Positions 7,846-16,548 of a stretch of 64,000 nt of DNA are shown here, in pieces. The position numbers and the translations under genes are program-made. Positions within the stretch are counted from its first letter, which is position 1, and each line of letters begins with the position of its first letter. The notes under the pieces were generated by a model. The model was not told the DNA's origin. It did not search any database and saw only the letters and a program-made list of their open reading frames with translations. The DNA is from Gammaproteobacteria bacterium (GTDB lineage Bacteria > Pseudomonadota > Gammaproteobacteria > SZUA-140): the NCBI GenBank assembly GCA_016716465.1, contig JADJWH010000005.1, positions 124,001 through 188,000 on the forward strand, in the 5' to 3' direction.

Positions 7846-9072
7846 TCAGTGCTGCGCGAGCTGGCGCAGGATCAGCGCGCCGGCGAGATACGTCCCCGAG
7901 GCGGCGCCGATCGAACTGAACAGGAACACCAGCAGGGTGCGCGCGACGCGATTGTGCCACCACCCCTTCAGGCGGGATACGTCCGCGCGCAGGCGCGAGA
8001 AATCGCCGATGCTGGGTCGCCGCAGCCAGGCCTCGACCGCCGCCGTGATCATGCCGACGCCGATCAGCGGATTCAGCGTCGTCAGTGGGGCGGCGAGAAA
8101 CGCACTGCCGACGGTCAACAGATGTCCGCCCGCGAGCAGTGTACCGAGCGCCGCCAGGCCGCCGGTGATCAGGATCCAGTCGGTGACCATGCCCCAGCCG
8201 ATGGCGGAATCCTGGGTGAAACCCACGGCGAAGCCCCCGAGGATCAGCGCGACGATGAGCCATGAGATCAGCGCCGGCCAGCGGCTGGGCGCGGGCGGGG
8301 TGTCGAGCTGTTCGATCAGGCTCGAAAGTCCCGCCGCAGGCGGGTGCTGGAGGTATTCGTCCAGATACCGCCGGATGCCCTTCAGGTGGCCGGCGCCGAC
8401 CACGGCCAGCAGGTTGCGGTGGCCGCCGGCCGCGCCGGCCAGTCGTGCGGCCATGTAACGGTCGCGCTCATCGATCAATCCGATATAGAGGCCTTGCGCC
8501 TGTTCGGCGAACTGGGTGAAGGCGGACTCGAGCATGTCGCCTTCCTTCAGGCGCTCGATTTCCGCTTCGGTGACCTTGCGTTGCACGAGTACGCTGGCGA
8601 CGAGGCCGGACAGCAGATGAATGCGCTGCCACCAGGAGACGCTGTGATAGCAGCGTTTGAGCGTCACCGCGATCTCGCGGTCGATGAGCAACACCGGCAG
8701 GTGGTGCTCACGCGCGCAGTCGATCGCCATGCGCATTTCCGCGCCCGGGGTAATGCCGAGCTGCTCCGCCATGCGCTGCTGGAAGGCGCCGAGCGCCAGA
8801 TTCGCCGCGACCATCAGGACCTTGCCGCGGCGGATCACCTCGAACAGGTCCATCTTGGCCAGGGCGTCCGGATTGACGATGGCATTGTGCCGGCTCGGGC
8901 ACAGCTCGATCGCGACAGCGTCGTAGGCCCCGCTCGCGATCAGCTCGCGCACGGCGTCCGCGCTGGCCCGCGAGACGTGCGCGGTGCCGAGCAGGGTGAG
9001 GCGGCACCCGTCGTGTTCGATGGTGTGCAGAGGTTCGCCGTCCGCGGCGGCGCGGGTCTCGGTCGGGTTCAT
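7846..9072 (-). CDS. TraB/PrgY family membrane protein
   Basis: A 408-residue protein. The N-terminal TraB domain has the signature LTLLGTAHVSRASADAVREL, then AIELCPSRHNAI and a VVGAGHLKGIRRYLDEY segment. From about residue 270 four to five hydrophobic segments follow (ALISWLIVALILGGFAVGF and others), as in PrgY-type proteins. PrgY limits peptide pheromone activity in Enterococcus, and TraB domains are thought to be related to metalloprotease folds (TIKI/EreA). A membrane-associated peptidase-like role is possible but unproven. Stands alone between convergent and same-strand neighbours. Confidence 0.85.
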   Translation of the reverse strand: MNPTETRAAADGEPLHTIEHDGCRLTLLGTAHVSRASADAVRELIASGAYDAVAIELCPSRHNAIVNPDALAKMDLFEVIRRGKVLMVAANLALGAFQQRMAEQLGITPGAEMRMAIDCAREHHLPVLLIDREIAVTLKRCYHSVSWWQRIHLLSGLVASVLVQRKVTEAEIERLKEGDMLESAFTQFAEQAQGLYIGLIDERDRYMAARLAGAAGGHRNLLAVVGAGHLKGIRRYLDEYLQHPPAAGLSSLIEQLDTPPAPSRWPALISWLIVALILGGFAVGFTQDSAIGWGMVTDWILITGGLAALGTLLAGGHLLTVGSAFLAAPLTTLNPLIGVGMITAAVEAWLRRPSIGDFSRLRADVSRLKGWWHNRVARTLLVFLFSSIGAASGTYLAGALILRQLAQH

Positions 9073-9183
9073 GCTGATCCAGTCTGCGGTGGATTGACGG
9101 TGGCGCGGGGCTGTCGGGTCGGAGCGGCGGCAGCGAAACGGCCTCAGTCTAGCAACAAACCGCGCCGGGTGACAGCCTCGTGC

Positions 9184-11514
9184 TCAACCGGTCAGGCTGG
9201 CGAACAGGGCGGGGAGCTGTTCGGGCAGGCGCTGCACGTGGTCGATCACCGTGTAATTGCCGGCGCCGAAGATGCGGCGCACGTACCCGTCCGCCTGCGG
9301 GTCGAGCGAGAGGCAGTAGGTGACGATGCCGCGGGTGTGCAGTTCCTCGACCGCCTTCTTGGCGTCGTAGCGCAGGTACTGCGGATCGCGCTCGTCGATG
9401 TCGGCAGGTTCACCGTCGGTCACCAGCAGCAGGAGCTTGCGGCGCTGCGGCTGATGCAGCAGGTGTTGTCCCGCGTGGCGCAGCGCCGTGCCCATGCGGG
9501 TCGACAGTCCGCCGCGCATGCCGGCCAGGCGCGCCTTGGCTGTATCGTCGAACGGCTGCTTGAAATCCTTGACGCGGAAATAGCGCACGTCGTGGCGGCC
9601 GTCGGAGGCGAAGCCGTGCACCGCGTAGGGGTCGCCGATGCCCTCGATGGCGGTGGCCACCAGAGCGCAGGCCTCACGTGTCAGCGCCAGCACCGTTTTG
9701 TCGGCGCCGGTCACCGTCTCATTGGTCGACTCCGACAGGTCGAGCAGCAGCAGCACGCACAGGTCGCGCGTGTTGAGCACGTTGCGCAGCGTGATGCGCG
9801 GATCGGGCGACAGGCCGAGGCGGAGATTCACCATCGCTTCGACCGCCGCGTTGACGTCGATCTCGTCGCCGTCCTCCAGCTTGCGCTGGCGGACGACCCC
9901 GGCGGGACGCAGCAGGTCGACGATCTGGCGGATGCGCGCGGCGATCGGCCGGTGTTCGCGCAGGATGCGTTCGATTTCGGCCGGATCGCCGGCGGGGGCG
10001 CGGCGTTCATAGACCGTCGCCCAGTTCGGGCGGTGCAACTGGACCTGATAGTCCCATTCCTGGTAGTGGAAGGGATCGGAGACCGGTTCGCGGCCCTCGA
10101 TCTGGTTCATGCTCACGCCTTCGGGGTCGCCATCGCGGAAGAATTCAGTCGCCAGCGCCCAGATCTCCTGCGCGTCGTCGCCCGCCAGCTCGCAGTCGAC
10201 CTCGTTCACCATGTCCATCACCGAGACCTTGCGCCGCACCTGGCGCGTCGCGGCGGCGAGGGTGTCGGCCTCGGTCCAGGCGAACTCCTCGAAACTCCAG
10301 CTGTAGCGGTTGTCATCGCGATAGGGGATGCGGATGCCCTGCAGGATGCGCAGCGCGGGAACGGCGCGGCGCGTGGCGAACAGATGGAACAGCTCGAGCC
10401 CGATTTCCCAGGCCAGGCCGGTATCGCTTCGGCGCGCCTCGATCCCGGCGTGGAAACGCGCCGCCAGCGCGTCGAGTTCCGCATCGCCGCAGCGCGCGTC
10501 GCCGTCGAGCAGGCACAGCGCGAGGCGCTCCAGCAGGCCGAGCGCGGGGTGTTCAGCGGGCTCGTCGGCCTTCAGCGCATGCAGCGCGCGCCACAGCCTG
10601 AACAGGCCGGGGAACTCGCGCACCGCGCAGTATTCCACGCGCGCGTCCTCGACCAGGCCAATGAAGAACATCTGCGCTGGACTGAGCTGTTCCGCGCTCA
10701 GCGGGCGGTCGGTGTAGCAGATGTGCGCCGCCATGTGCGCGGCGATCGCGCGGTAGAGTTCGAGTCCGCCGACGCCGGCGAGGTCGTCGACCGCATCCGG
10801 AAGATGCAGCGTGCGGGCCTCGATGTAGGGGCGGAAGTCGGCGTGGTCGGCCGCCGTCGGACGCAGCTGGAAGTCGCGCGCCCACAGTGCGCGCAGGTAG
10901 AAATTGAGCTTACGCTGGCTGTCGATGAAGAGCGTGCCGCGGCGCTCCTGCTGCAGAACGGCGCGGCTGTCCTCGGTCGCCAGGCTGAAGTAGTTCACCA
11001 GCTTGTTGAGATCCTGCCGGTAGGCGTGCGCGCCGAAGTTGGCCCAGCGCCGCAGCCCGCTCAGCGTCAGCTTGGACAGCAGCTCGTCGATGTGGCCGAG
11101 CAGCGGGCGCAACCCGCGCGGCGCCTTGGCCGACATCTGGTGGAGCAGGTTGAGATAGCTGCGCAGCAGTTCGGGATCGCCCAGCCGCTGCGCCGCCATC
11201 GGCAGGCTGGCGAACAGCAGTGCGATGACTTCGCCCGAGGTCATCGACGATAGCTTGAGCGCGGCATGGACGCAGTCCGGAATGATGTCCTCGCCGCATT
11301 CCTGCACCACCGCCGGCATTTCCTCCAGATAGGAGACGATGAGGTCGTTGCCGCGGCCAAGACCGGCCAGGCCGCGCGCGCCGTCGAGATAGTTCTTGAG
11401 TCCCGCGGGAGACATGACGCGCGCCGCTTCCGGGAAGATAGCGTCGAGGGCGGTCGCCAGCGCGGGCGCCGCCTGCGCGAATCCCGCGCGGTATTCGTCG
11501 AGGTTGAAGCTCAT
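9184..11514 (-). CDS. cbbO: CbbO, VWA-domain subunit of RuBisCO activase
   Basis: A 776-residue protein with a C-terminal von Willebrand factor A domain. The MIDAS motif DLSES lies at residues 592-596, followed by a conserved Thr in STNETVTGAD and the later GLSTRMGTALRH and VTDGEPADIDE. The long helical N-terminal region is typical of CbbO/NorD. With CbbQ it forms a motor that pulls inhibitory sugar phosphates from RuBisCO; the VWA domain docks on the large subunit. It lies 69 bases after cbbQ on the same strand. NorD is the main alternative name, but the position behind cbbLSQ decides for CbbO. Confidence 0.93.
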   Translation of the reverse strand: MSFNLDEYRAGFAQAAPALATALDAIFPEAARVMSPAGLKNYLDGARGLAGLGRGNDLIVSYLEEMPAVVQECGEDIIPDCVHAALKLSSMTSGEVIALLFASLPMAAQRLGDPELLRSYLNLLHQMSAKAPRGLRPLLGHIDELLSKLTLSGLRRWANFGAHAYRQDLNKLVNYFSLATEDSRAVLQQERRGTLFIDSQRKLNFYLRALWARDFQLRPTAADHADFRPYIEARTLHLPDAVDDLAGVGGLELYRAIAAHMAAHICYTDRPLSAEQLSPAQMFFIGLVEDARVEYCAVREFPGLFRLWRALHALKADEPAEHPALGLLERLALCLLDGDARCGDAELDALAARFHAGIEARRSDTGLAWEIGLELFHLFATRRAVPALRILQGIRIPYRDDNRYSWSFEEFAWTEADTLAAATRQVRRKVSVMDMVNEVDCELAGDDAQEIWALATEFFRDGDPEGVSMNQIEGREPVSDPFHYQEWDYQVQLHRPNWATVYERRAPAGDPAEIERILREHRPIAARIRQIVDLLRPAGVVRQRKLEDGDEIDVNAAVEAMVNLRLGLSPDPRITLRNVLNTRDLCVLLLLDLSESTNETVTGADKTVLALTREACALVATAIEGIGDPYAVHGFASDGRHDVRYFRVKDFKQPFDDTAKARLAGMRGGLSTRMGTALRHAGQHLLHQPQRRKLLLLVTDGEPADIDERDPQYLRYDAKKAVEELHTRGIVTYCLSLDPQADGYVRRIFGAGNYTVIDHVQRLPEQLPALFASLTG

Positions 11515-11583
11515 GGCGGTGCCTTGCTGAGCTTGCGCCGCGCCGATGACGGCTTACGTTCCGGGCCGGTCATCCGCGGGCGC

Positions 11584-12393
11584 TCATCCGAAGAAGGTAT
11601 GCACCGCGGCGTCGAGCGTGTCACGCATGTCGGGGTCGTCGGTGAGCGGCCGCACCAGCGCCATCCGGCACGCCGCCACCGGCTCGATGCCCTTGGCGAT
11701 GAGCTGGCCGGCGTATACCAGCAGGCGGGTCGAGATGCCTTCGTCCAGCCCGTGGCCCTTGAGGTTGCGCGCACGCTGGGCGATCTGCACCAGCTTGCCG
11801 GCGATCGCCGCATCGACGCCGGTTTCATGCTGTACCACGCGGGTCTCGATCTCGGCGGCGGGATAATTGAAGTCGAGCGCGCCGAAGCGCTGCTTGGTCG
11901 ACTGTTTCAGGTCCTTCATCAGGCTCTGATAGCCGGGGTTGTAGGAGATGACCAGATGGAAATCCGGGTGCGCTTCCACCAGTTCGCCCTTCTTGTCGAG
12001 CGGCAGCGTGCGGCGGTAGTCGGTCAGCGGATGGATCACCACGGTGGTGTCCTGGCGTGCCTCGACCACCTCGTCGAGGTAGCAGATGGCGCCGATGCGC
12101 GCCGCCGTGGTGAGCGGCCCGTCCTGCCAGCGCGTGCCGGTGACATCGAGCAGGAAGCGGCCGACCAGGTCAGAGGCCGTCATGTCCTCGTTGCACGCCA
12201 CGGTGATGAGCGGGCGTCCGAGTTTCCATGCCATGTACTCGACGAAGCGCGTCTTGCCGCAGCCGGTGGGGCCCTTGAGCATGATCGGCATGCGGGCGGC
12301 GTAGGCGGCCTCGTACAGCCCCACCTCGTCGTGCACCGGCAGATAGTAGGGTTCCTTCTTGATCTGATACTGCGCGCTGTCGGTCTTGCTCAT
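11584..12393 (-). CDS. cbbQ: CbbQ, MoxR-type AAA+ RuBisCO activase
   Basis: A 269-residue AAA+ ATPase of the MoxR/NorQ/CbbQ group. Walker A GPTGCGKT is at residues 41-48, Walker B ICYLDEV follows, and FHLVISYNPGYQSLMKDLK carries sensor 1. CbbQ hexamers hydrolyse ATP and act with CbbO to reactivate inhibited RuBisCO. It follows cbbS by 155 bases containing a terminator-like hairpin, so cbbQO is either made by partial readthrough from cbbLS or has its own promoter. Start at ATG 12393. Confidence 0.95.
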   Translation of the reverse strand: MSKTDSAQYQIKKEPYYLPVHDEVGLYEAAYAARMPIMLKGPTGCGKTRFVEYMAWKLGRPLITVACNEDMTASDLVGRFLLDVTGTRWQDGPLTTAARIGAICYLDEVVEARQDTTVVIHPLTDYRRTLPLDKKGELVEAHPDFHLVISYNPGYQSLMKDLKQSTKQRFGALDFNYPAAEIETRVVQHETGVDAAIAGKLVQIAQRARNLKGHGLDEGISTRLLVYAGQLIAKGIEPVAACRMALVRPLTDDPDMRDTLDAAVHTFFG

Positions 12394-12483
12394 CGTTTCT
12401 CACTCCGGCCGGGGGATAAAGAGGAAAGGGCGCAAACGGGAACGCGGGATCGTCATGCCCGGCTGTGCGCTTTGCTCTGCATC

Positions 12484-12521
12484 AAAAAAAACCCCCTGCG
12501 CGGCGATCCCGGGCAGGGGGT
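12484..12521 (-). terminator. Rho-independent terminator after cbbS
   Basis: On the minus strand ACCCCCTGC (12521-12513) pairs with GCAGGGGGT (12499-12491) around a 13-base loop, followed immediately by an uninterrupted run of T (12490-12484). It lies between cbbS and cbbQ, so it probably limits how much message continues into cbbQO and keeps RuBisCO subunits in excess over the activase. Confidence 0.85.
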
Positions 12522-12548
12522 GCTGGCTACAGCATACCCGCGGCGGGA

Positions 12549-12905
12549 TCAGTTCATCGGGCCGCGGTAGATCACCATCGCGGTCCCCTGCGACTGGGCG
12601 TAGTTGTCATAGCCGACCAGGCGCACGTGGTTGCGCGGGTGCGCCTTGTGGCAGGCCTCGGCCTCGGCCAGGATCTTGTCGACGTTGGTCTCGCCGAACA
12701 TCGGCAGTTTCCACATGTACCAGTAATGATCGAAGGCGTTTTCCGGCTCGCTGTGCTCGATGGCCGGGTTCCAGCCCTGCTTGACGATGTATTCCACCTG
12801 CTTGCGGATGTTGTCCTTGCTCATCTCCGGCAGGTAGGAGAAGGTCTCGAACTTGCGGCTCGAGAAGTCGGTCAGGCTCGACTTGTAATCTTGCATTTCG
12901 CTCAT
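12549..12905 (-). CDS. cbbS: RuBisCO small subunit, form I
   Basis: The 118-residue small subunit of the L8S8 enzyme. Typical features are KFETFSYLPEMSKDNIRKQV, GWNPAIEHSEPENAF, the YWYMWKLPMFGE signature and CHKAHPRNHVRLVGYDN. Residues and length fit form IA. The ATG at 12905 has AAGGAGC upstream. It follows cbbL after a 104-base spacer that contains a large hairpin. Confidence 0.96.
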   Translation of the reverse strand: MSEMQDYKSSLTDFSSRKFETFSYLPEMSKDNIRKQVEYIVKQGWNPAIEHSEPENAFDHYWYMWKLPMFGETNVDKILAEAEACHKAHPRNHVRLVGYDNYAQSQGTAMVIYRGPMN

Positions 12906-12940
12906 TGCACGCTCCTTAAAATTTAATCAGGTGAGGAGTC

Positions 12941-13000
12941 AGGCGTGAGGGGCGGGGCGGAACCCAGGGTTTAACACCCGGCTCCTTGCCCCTCACGCCT
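12941..13000 (-). other. Hairpin in the cbbL-cbbS intergenic spacer
   Basis: AGGCGTGAGGGGC (12941-12953) and GCCCCTCACGCCT (12988-13000) are a perfect 13-base inverted repeat with a 34-base loop. There is no T tract, so it is not a classical terminator. In the message it lies just after the cbbL stop codon and could protect the cbbL 3' end or act as a partial attenuator for cbbS. Confidence 0.65.
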
Positions 13001-13009
13001 CACGGGTTC

Positions 13010-14431
13010 TTACTTGTGCGCCACGTCCAGCTTGTCCACGGTGTCGAACTCGAACTTGATCTCCTTCCAGGTCTCCAGCGCCATCTTCAGCTCGGGGCTG
13101 CTCTTGGCGGCGTTGAGGAGGATCTCCTTGCCTTCCTTCTCGAGGGCGCGACCCTGGTTGCGGGCCTCGACGCAGGCCTCGAGCGCGACGCGGTTGGCCG
13201 CCGCGCCGGCCGCGTTGCCCCACGGATGGCCGAGGGTGCCGCCGCCGAACTGGAGCACAGAGTCATTGCCGAAGATCGTGACCAGCGCCGGCATGTGCCA
13301 GACGTGGATGCCGCCGGAGGCCACGGCGAAGACGCCGGGCATGGAACCCCAGTCCTGATCGAAGAAGATGCCGCGCGAGCGGTCTTCCTTGATGTAGCGG
13401 TCGCGCAGCAGGTCGATCCAGCCCAAGGTCGCGGCGCGGTCGCCTTCCAGCTTGCCGACCACGGTGCCGGTGTGCAGGTGGTCGCCACCGGACAGACGCA
13501 GGATCTTGGCCAGCACGCGGAAGTGGATGCCATGCTTCGGGTGGCGGTCGAGTACGGCATGCATGGCGCGGTGGATGTGTAGCAGCATGCCGTTGTCACG
13601 GCACCAGTTGGCCAGGCCCGTGTTAGCGGTAAAGCCGCCGGTGATATAGTCGTGCATGATGATCGGCGCACCGATCTCCTTGGCGTATTCCGCGCGCTTG
13701 TACATCTCTTCCGGGGTCGGCGCGGTCACGTTGAGGTAATGTCCCTTGCGCTCACCGGTCTCTCGTTCGGATTTGTCGATCGCATCCATGACGAAATCGA
13801 AGCGCTGGCGCCAGCGCATGAACGGCTGCGAGTTGATGTTCTCGTCGTCCTTGGTGAAATCCAGACCGCCACGCAGACATTCGTAGACGGCGCGGCCGTA
13901 GTTCTTGGCCGACAGGCCGAGCTTCGGCTTGATGGTGCAACCGAGCAGAGGACGGCCGTACTTGTTCATGATATCGCGCTCGACCTGGATGCCGTTGGGC
14001 GGGCCGCCGCAGGTCTTCACGTAGGCGATCGGGAAACGGACGTCTTCCAGGCGCAGGTGACGCACGGCCTTGAAGCCGAACACGTTGCCAACCAGCGAGG
14101 TGAACACGTTGACGACCGAGCCTTCTTCGAACAGGTCGATCGGGTAGGCGATGAAGGCGTAGAAGGATTCGTCGTCGCCCGGCACGTCCTCGATGGCATA
14201 GGCGCGGCCCTTGTAGTAGTCGAGATCGGTCAGCAGGTCGGTCCACACCGTGGTCCAGGTCCCGGTCGAGCTCTCCGCGGCGACGGCGGCGGCAGCCTCC
14301 TCGCGCGGCACGCCGGCCTGCGGGGTGATCTTGAAGCAGGCGAGGATGTCGGTATCCGCCGGGGTGTACTCCGGCATCCAATAGGTTTCGCGGTATTCCT
14401 TCACTCCCGCTTTGTAGGTTTTCACTGCCAT
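13010..14431 (-). CDS. cbbL: RuBisCO large subunit, form I (IA-like)
   Basis: Ribulose-1,5-bisphosphate carboxylase, 473 residues. The catalytic lysine loop GRPLLGCTIKPKLGLS, the carbamylation motif GGLDFTKDDEN with carbamylated Lys194, the HIHRAMHAVLDR segment and the phosphate-binding FGGGTLGHPWGN are all intact. Sequence character and the cbbLSQO order indicate a form IA enzyme. ATG at 14431 has AGGAG upstream. First gene of the operon, transcribed away from cbbR. No csoS/carboxysome genes follow within the window. Confidence 0.97.
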   Translation of the reverse strand: MAVKTYKAGVKEYRETYWMPEYTPADTDILACFKITPQAGVPREEAAAAVAAESSTGTWTTVWTDLLTDLDYYKGRAYAIEDVPGDDESFYAFIAYPIDLFEEGSVVNVFTSLVGNVFGFKAVRHLRLEDVRFPIAYVKTCGGPPNGIQVERDIMNKYGRPLLGCTIKPKLGLSAKNYGRAVYECLRGGLDFTKDDENINSQPFMRWRQRFDFVMDAIDKSERETGERKGHYLNVTAPTPEEMYKRAEYAKEIGAPIIMHDYITGGFTANTGLANWCRDNGMLLHIHRAMHAVLDRHPKHGIHFRVLAKILRLSGGDHLHTGTVVGKLEGDRAATLGWIDLLRDRYIKEDRSRGIFFDQDWGSMPGVFAVASGGIHVWHMPALVTIFGNDSVLQFGGGTLGHPWGNAAGAAANRVALEACVEARNQGRALEKEGKEILLNAAKSSPELKMALETWKEIKFEFDTVDKLDVAHK

Positions 14432-14486
14432 GGCCAGTTCTCCTGAGAGCTAGTTGATGATGTTATGCAGCTTGGCGCGACCGGAT

Positions 14487-14552
14487 ACCCGCGTGTTGGC
14501 GGCGCGGGTGCCTCTACCTTCCCAGCCGGTTGACGCCCCTCCCGTCGGCTGG
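14487..14552 (-). other. Two hairpins in the cbbL leader
   Basis: Inverted repeat ACCCGCG (14487-14493) / CGCGGGT (14503-14509) with a 9-base loop, and CCAGCCG (14522-14528) / CGGCTGG (14546-14552) with a 17-base loop. Both lie between the AT-rich regulatory region and the cbbL ATG, so they would fold in the 5' untranslated leader of cbbLS mRNA if transcription starts near 14570. Confidence 0.5.
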
Positions 14553-14590
14553 ATGGGATGATTATAGGAGGCAGACATATAATGTAAAAT

Positions 14591-14626
14591 CAATATTATT
14601 AATTGATAGCATAAGTTAAATCTTAT
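14591..14626. promoter_or_regulatory. Candidate CbbR (LysR-type) binding region
   Basis: The cbbL-cbbR intergenic stretch 14570-14637 is strikingly AT-rich in a GC-rich window. It holds two interrupted palindromes: CAAT-N7-ATTG at 14591-14605 and ATAAG-N6-CTTAT at 14611-14626, the second close to the T-N11-A pattern bound by LysR-type regulators. They sit 12-47 bases before the cbbR start, where CbbR normally binds to activate cbbL and repress itself. Confidence 0.6.
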
Positions 14627-14637
14627 ATATTGTTGCC

Positions 14638-15576
14638 ATGCATGTGACCCTTCGCCAACTCAAGGTCTTCGCCTCCGTCGCGCGTCACATGAGCTATACC
14701 CGGGCGGCGGAGGAACTGCATCTCTCCCAGCCCGCGGTCTCCATGCAGATCAAGCAATTGGAGGAGAACGTCGGCCTGCATCTGTTCGAGCAGCTGGGGC
14801 GGGGTATCCATCTGACCGAGGCGGGTCACGAGGTATATCAGTGCAGCCGTGTGATCCAGCAGCAGCTCGACGACACCGAGGCGGCGCTCGAGCAGATGAG
14901 GGGGATGCAGCGCGGACGACTCAGCCTGGCGGTCGCGAGTACCGCCAACTATTTCGCCACGCGTCTCATCGCCACCTTCAGCCGGCGGGTGGAACACCTG
15001 ACGGTCAGTCTCGATGTCACCAACCGCGAGGGCCTGCTGCACGATCTGGAGAATAACGTCACCGATCTGGTGATCATGGGGAAGCCGCCGGAAGAGCTGG
15101 ATCTGGTCGCCGAGCCCTTCATGGACAATCCGCTGGTGGTCATCGCCGCGACGGAGCATCCGCTCATCCGCCGCCGGCATATCCCGTTGGCCGAGCTTCA
15201 GGGCGAGACCTTCGTCGTACGTGAGCCTGCCTCGGGTACGCGCATCGCCATGGAGCGATTCTTCGCTGAACAAGGCGTGCGGCTCAGAACGGGGATGGAG
15301 ATGCGCAGTAACGAGGCGGTGCAGCAGGCGGTGCAGGCCGGCCTGGGCCTGGGCATCGTATCGATCCATACCCTCGAGCTCGAACTCGAGACGGGACGGC
15401 TCGCCGTGCTCGACGTCGAGGGGTTTCCCATCATGCGCCAGTGGTATATCGTCCACCGGGCGGGCAAGCGTTTCTCCCCGGTGGCCCAGGCGTTCAAATC
15501 CTTCGTGCTGGAGGAGGCCGCCACGTTGTGGCATCCCCCCGGTCAGGTGGCGGACGCGGAATCCCGCGCGGATTGA
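14638..15576 (+). CDS. cbbR: CbbR, LysR-type regulator of the cbb operon
   Basis: A 312-residue LysR-type transcription factor. The N-terminal winged HTH (LRQLKVFASVARHMSYTRAAEELHLSQPAVSMQIKQLEE) is textbook, followed by a periplasmic-binding-protein-like effector domain (RLSLAVASTANYF, LVIMGKPPEELDLV, GMEMRSNEAVQQAVQAGLGLG). In other autotrophs CbbR senses Calvin-cycle intermediates or NADPH. The divergent orientation to cbbL across a 206-base gap supports that role here. Confidence 0.94.
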   Translation: MHVTLRQLKVFASVARHMSYTRAAEELHLSQPAVSMQIKQLEENVGLHLFEQLGRGIHLTEAGHEVYQCSRVIQQQLDDTEAALEQMRGMQRGRLSLAVASTANYFATRLIATFSRRVEHLTVSLDVTNREGLLHDLENNVTDLVIMGKPPEELDLVAEPFMDNPLVVIAATEHPLIRRRHIPLAELQGETFVVREPASGTRIAMERFFAEQGVRLRTGMEMRSNEAVQQAVQAGLGLGIVSIHTLELELETGRLAVLDVEGFPIMRQWYIVHRAGKRFSPVAQAFKSFVLEEAATLWHPPGQVADAESRAD

Positions 15577-15652
15577 CGAGGTGAGGCATGCCGATCGATG
15601 AATTCAGCTCCGGCTGTTCGCGCCGCTGCGGCGTGGTGCGCGGGGTGGCGTG

Positions 15653-16420
15653 ATGAGCTGGTGGGGCAAGCTCCTGGGCGGGAGTTTCGGGTTTGTGCTC
15701 GGCGGTCCGCTGGGCGCCCTGGTCGGCGCGGCGCTGGGCCATACCATGGACGCGCACCGGTCCAGTTCCCCCAGCGTCCGCGAACGCACCCAGACCGCGT
15801 TCTTCACCGCGACGTTTTCCGTGCTGGGTCACCTGGCCAAGGCGGACGGGCGGGTCACGCGTGACGAGATCCGCCTCGCCGAGGCGGTCATGGTCCAGAT
15901 GCAGCTGGGTGAAGAATTGCGCGACCTGGCGAAGAACCTGTATCGCCAGGGCAAGCAGCCCGATTTCGCGCTCGATGAGGTGCTCGATCAATTCAAGCGC
16001 GAATGCCACCGCAGCCGCCTGTTGCTGCGGATGTTCATCGAGATCCTGCTGCAGGCGGCCTATGTGGACGGCGTGCTGCACCCGGCGGAACGGAAAATCC
16101 TGCTGCATATCTGCGCCCGCATCGGTATCACACCCGCACAGTTCGAGCACCTGGACGCAATGGTGAGCGGAGCCCGCGGGCGCTTCCCGCGCGGCGGGCT
16201 GCGCGGGGACGAACTCGCCCGCGCCTACGCGGTTCTCGGGGTGTCCGCGGAAGCGAATGACGAGGAGATCAAACGCGCCTATCGGCGCCTGCTGAATCAG
16301 CATCATCCGGACAAGCTGGTGGCCAAGGGCCTGCCGGAGGAGATGATGAAGCTGGCGAGCGAGAAGACGCATGAAATTCGCAAGGCATACGAAAGGATAC
16401 GCGCGGCGCGCGGTTTCTAG
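15653..16420 (+). CDS. djlA: DjlA, membrane-anchored DnaJ co-chaperone
   Basis: 255 residues from ATG 15653 (a GTG one codon earlier is possible). The N-terminus is one hydrophobic Gly-rich segment (WWGKLLGGSFGFVLGGPLGALVGAALGH). A TerB-like helical domain follows (TATFSVLGHLAKADGRVT ... LLQAAYVDGVLHPAERK). The C-terminal J domain has the catalytic tripeptide in NQHHPDKLVAKG. DjlA stimulates DnaK ATPase at the inner membrane and affects envelope stress signalling. Confidence 0.93.
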   Translation: MSWWGKLLGGSFGFVLGGPLGALVGAALGHTMDAHRSSSPSVRERTQTAFFTATFSVLGHLAKADGRVTRDEIRLAEAVMVQMQLGEELRDLAKNLYRQGKQPDFALDEVLDQFKRECHRSRLLLRMFIEILLQAAYVDGVLHPAERKILLHICARIGITPAQFEHLDAMVSGARGRFPRGGLRGDELARAYAVLGVSAEANDEEIKRAYRRLLNQHHPDKLVAKGLPEEMMKLASEKTHEIRKAYERIRAARGF

Positions 16421-16548
16421 GGCGGCACCGGGCGGCACGTTCCGGGAAGTTCCCGGCGGCCGTCGGCTTTGTGACGCCCATCCGGCGGGTATGCTATATT
16501 TGGTCGGTCGGTCCCACCGCGTAAATCATACTGGGGAGATCCATCTTA

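Noticed and set aside
8344..11253. A 969-codon open frame on plus, antisense to cbbO and the TraB gene
   Set aside because: Composition is low-complexity and alternates Ala/Arg/Gly/Val; it mirrors real minus-strand genes with clear motifs. A GC-rich antisense shadow.
9184..11514. NorD (nitric oxide reductase activation) as the identity of the VWA gene
   Set aside because: The same superfamily, but it lies behind cbbLSQ and no norCB genes are present.
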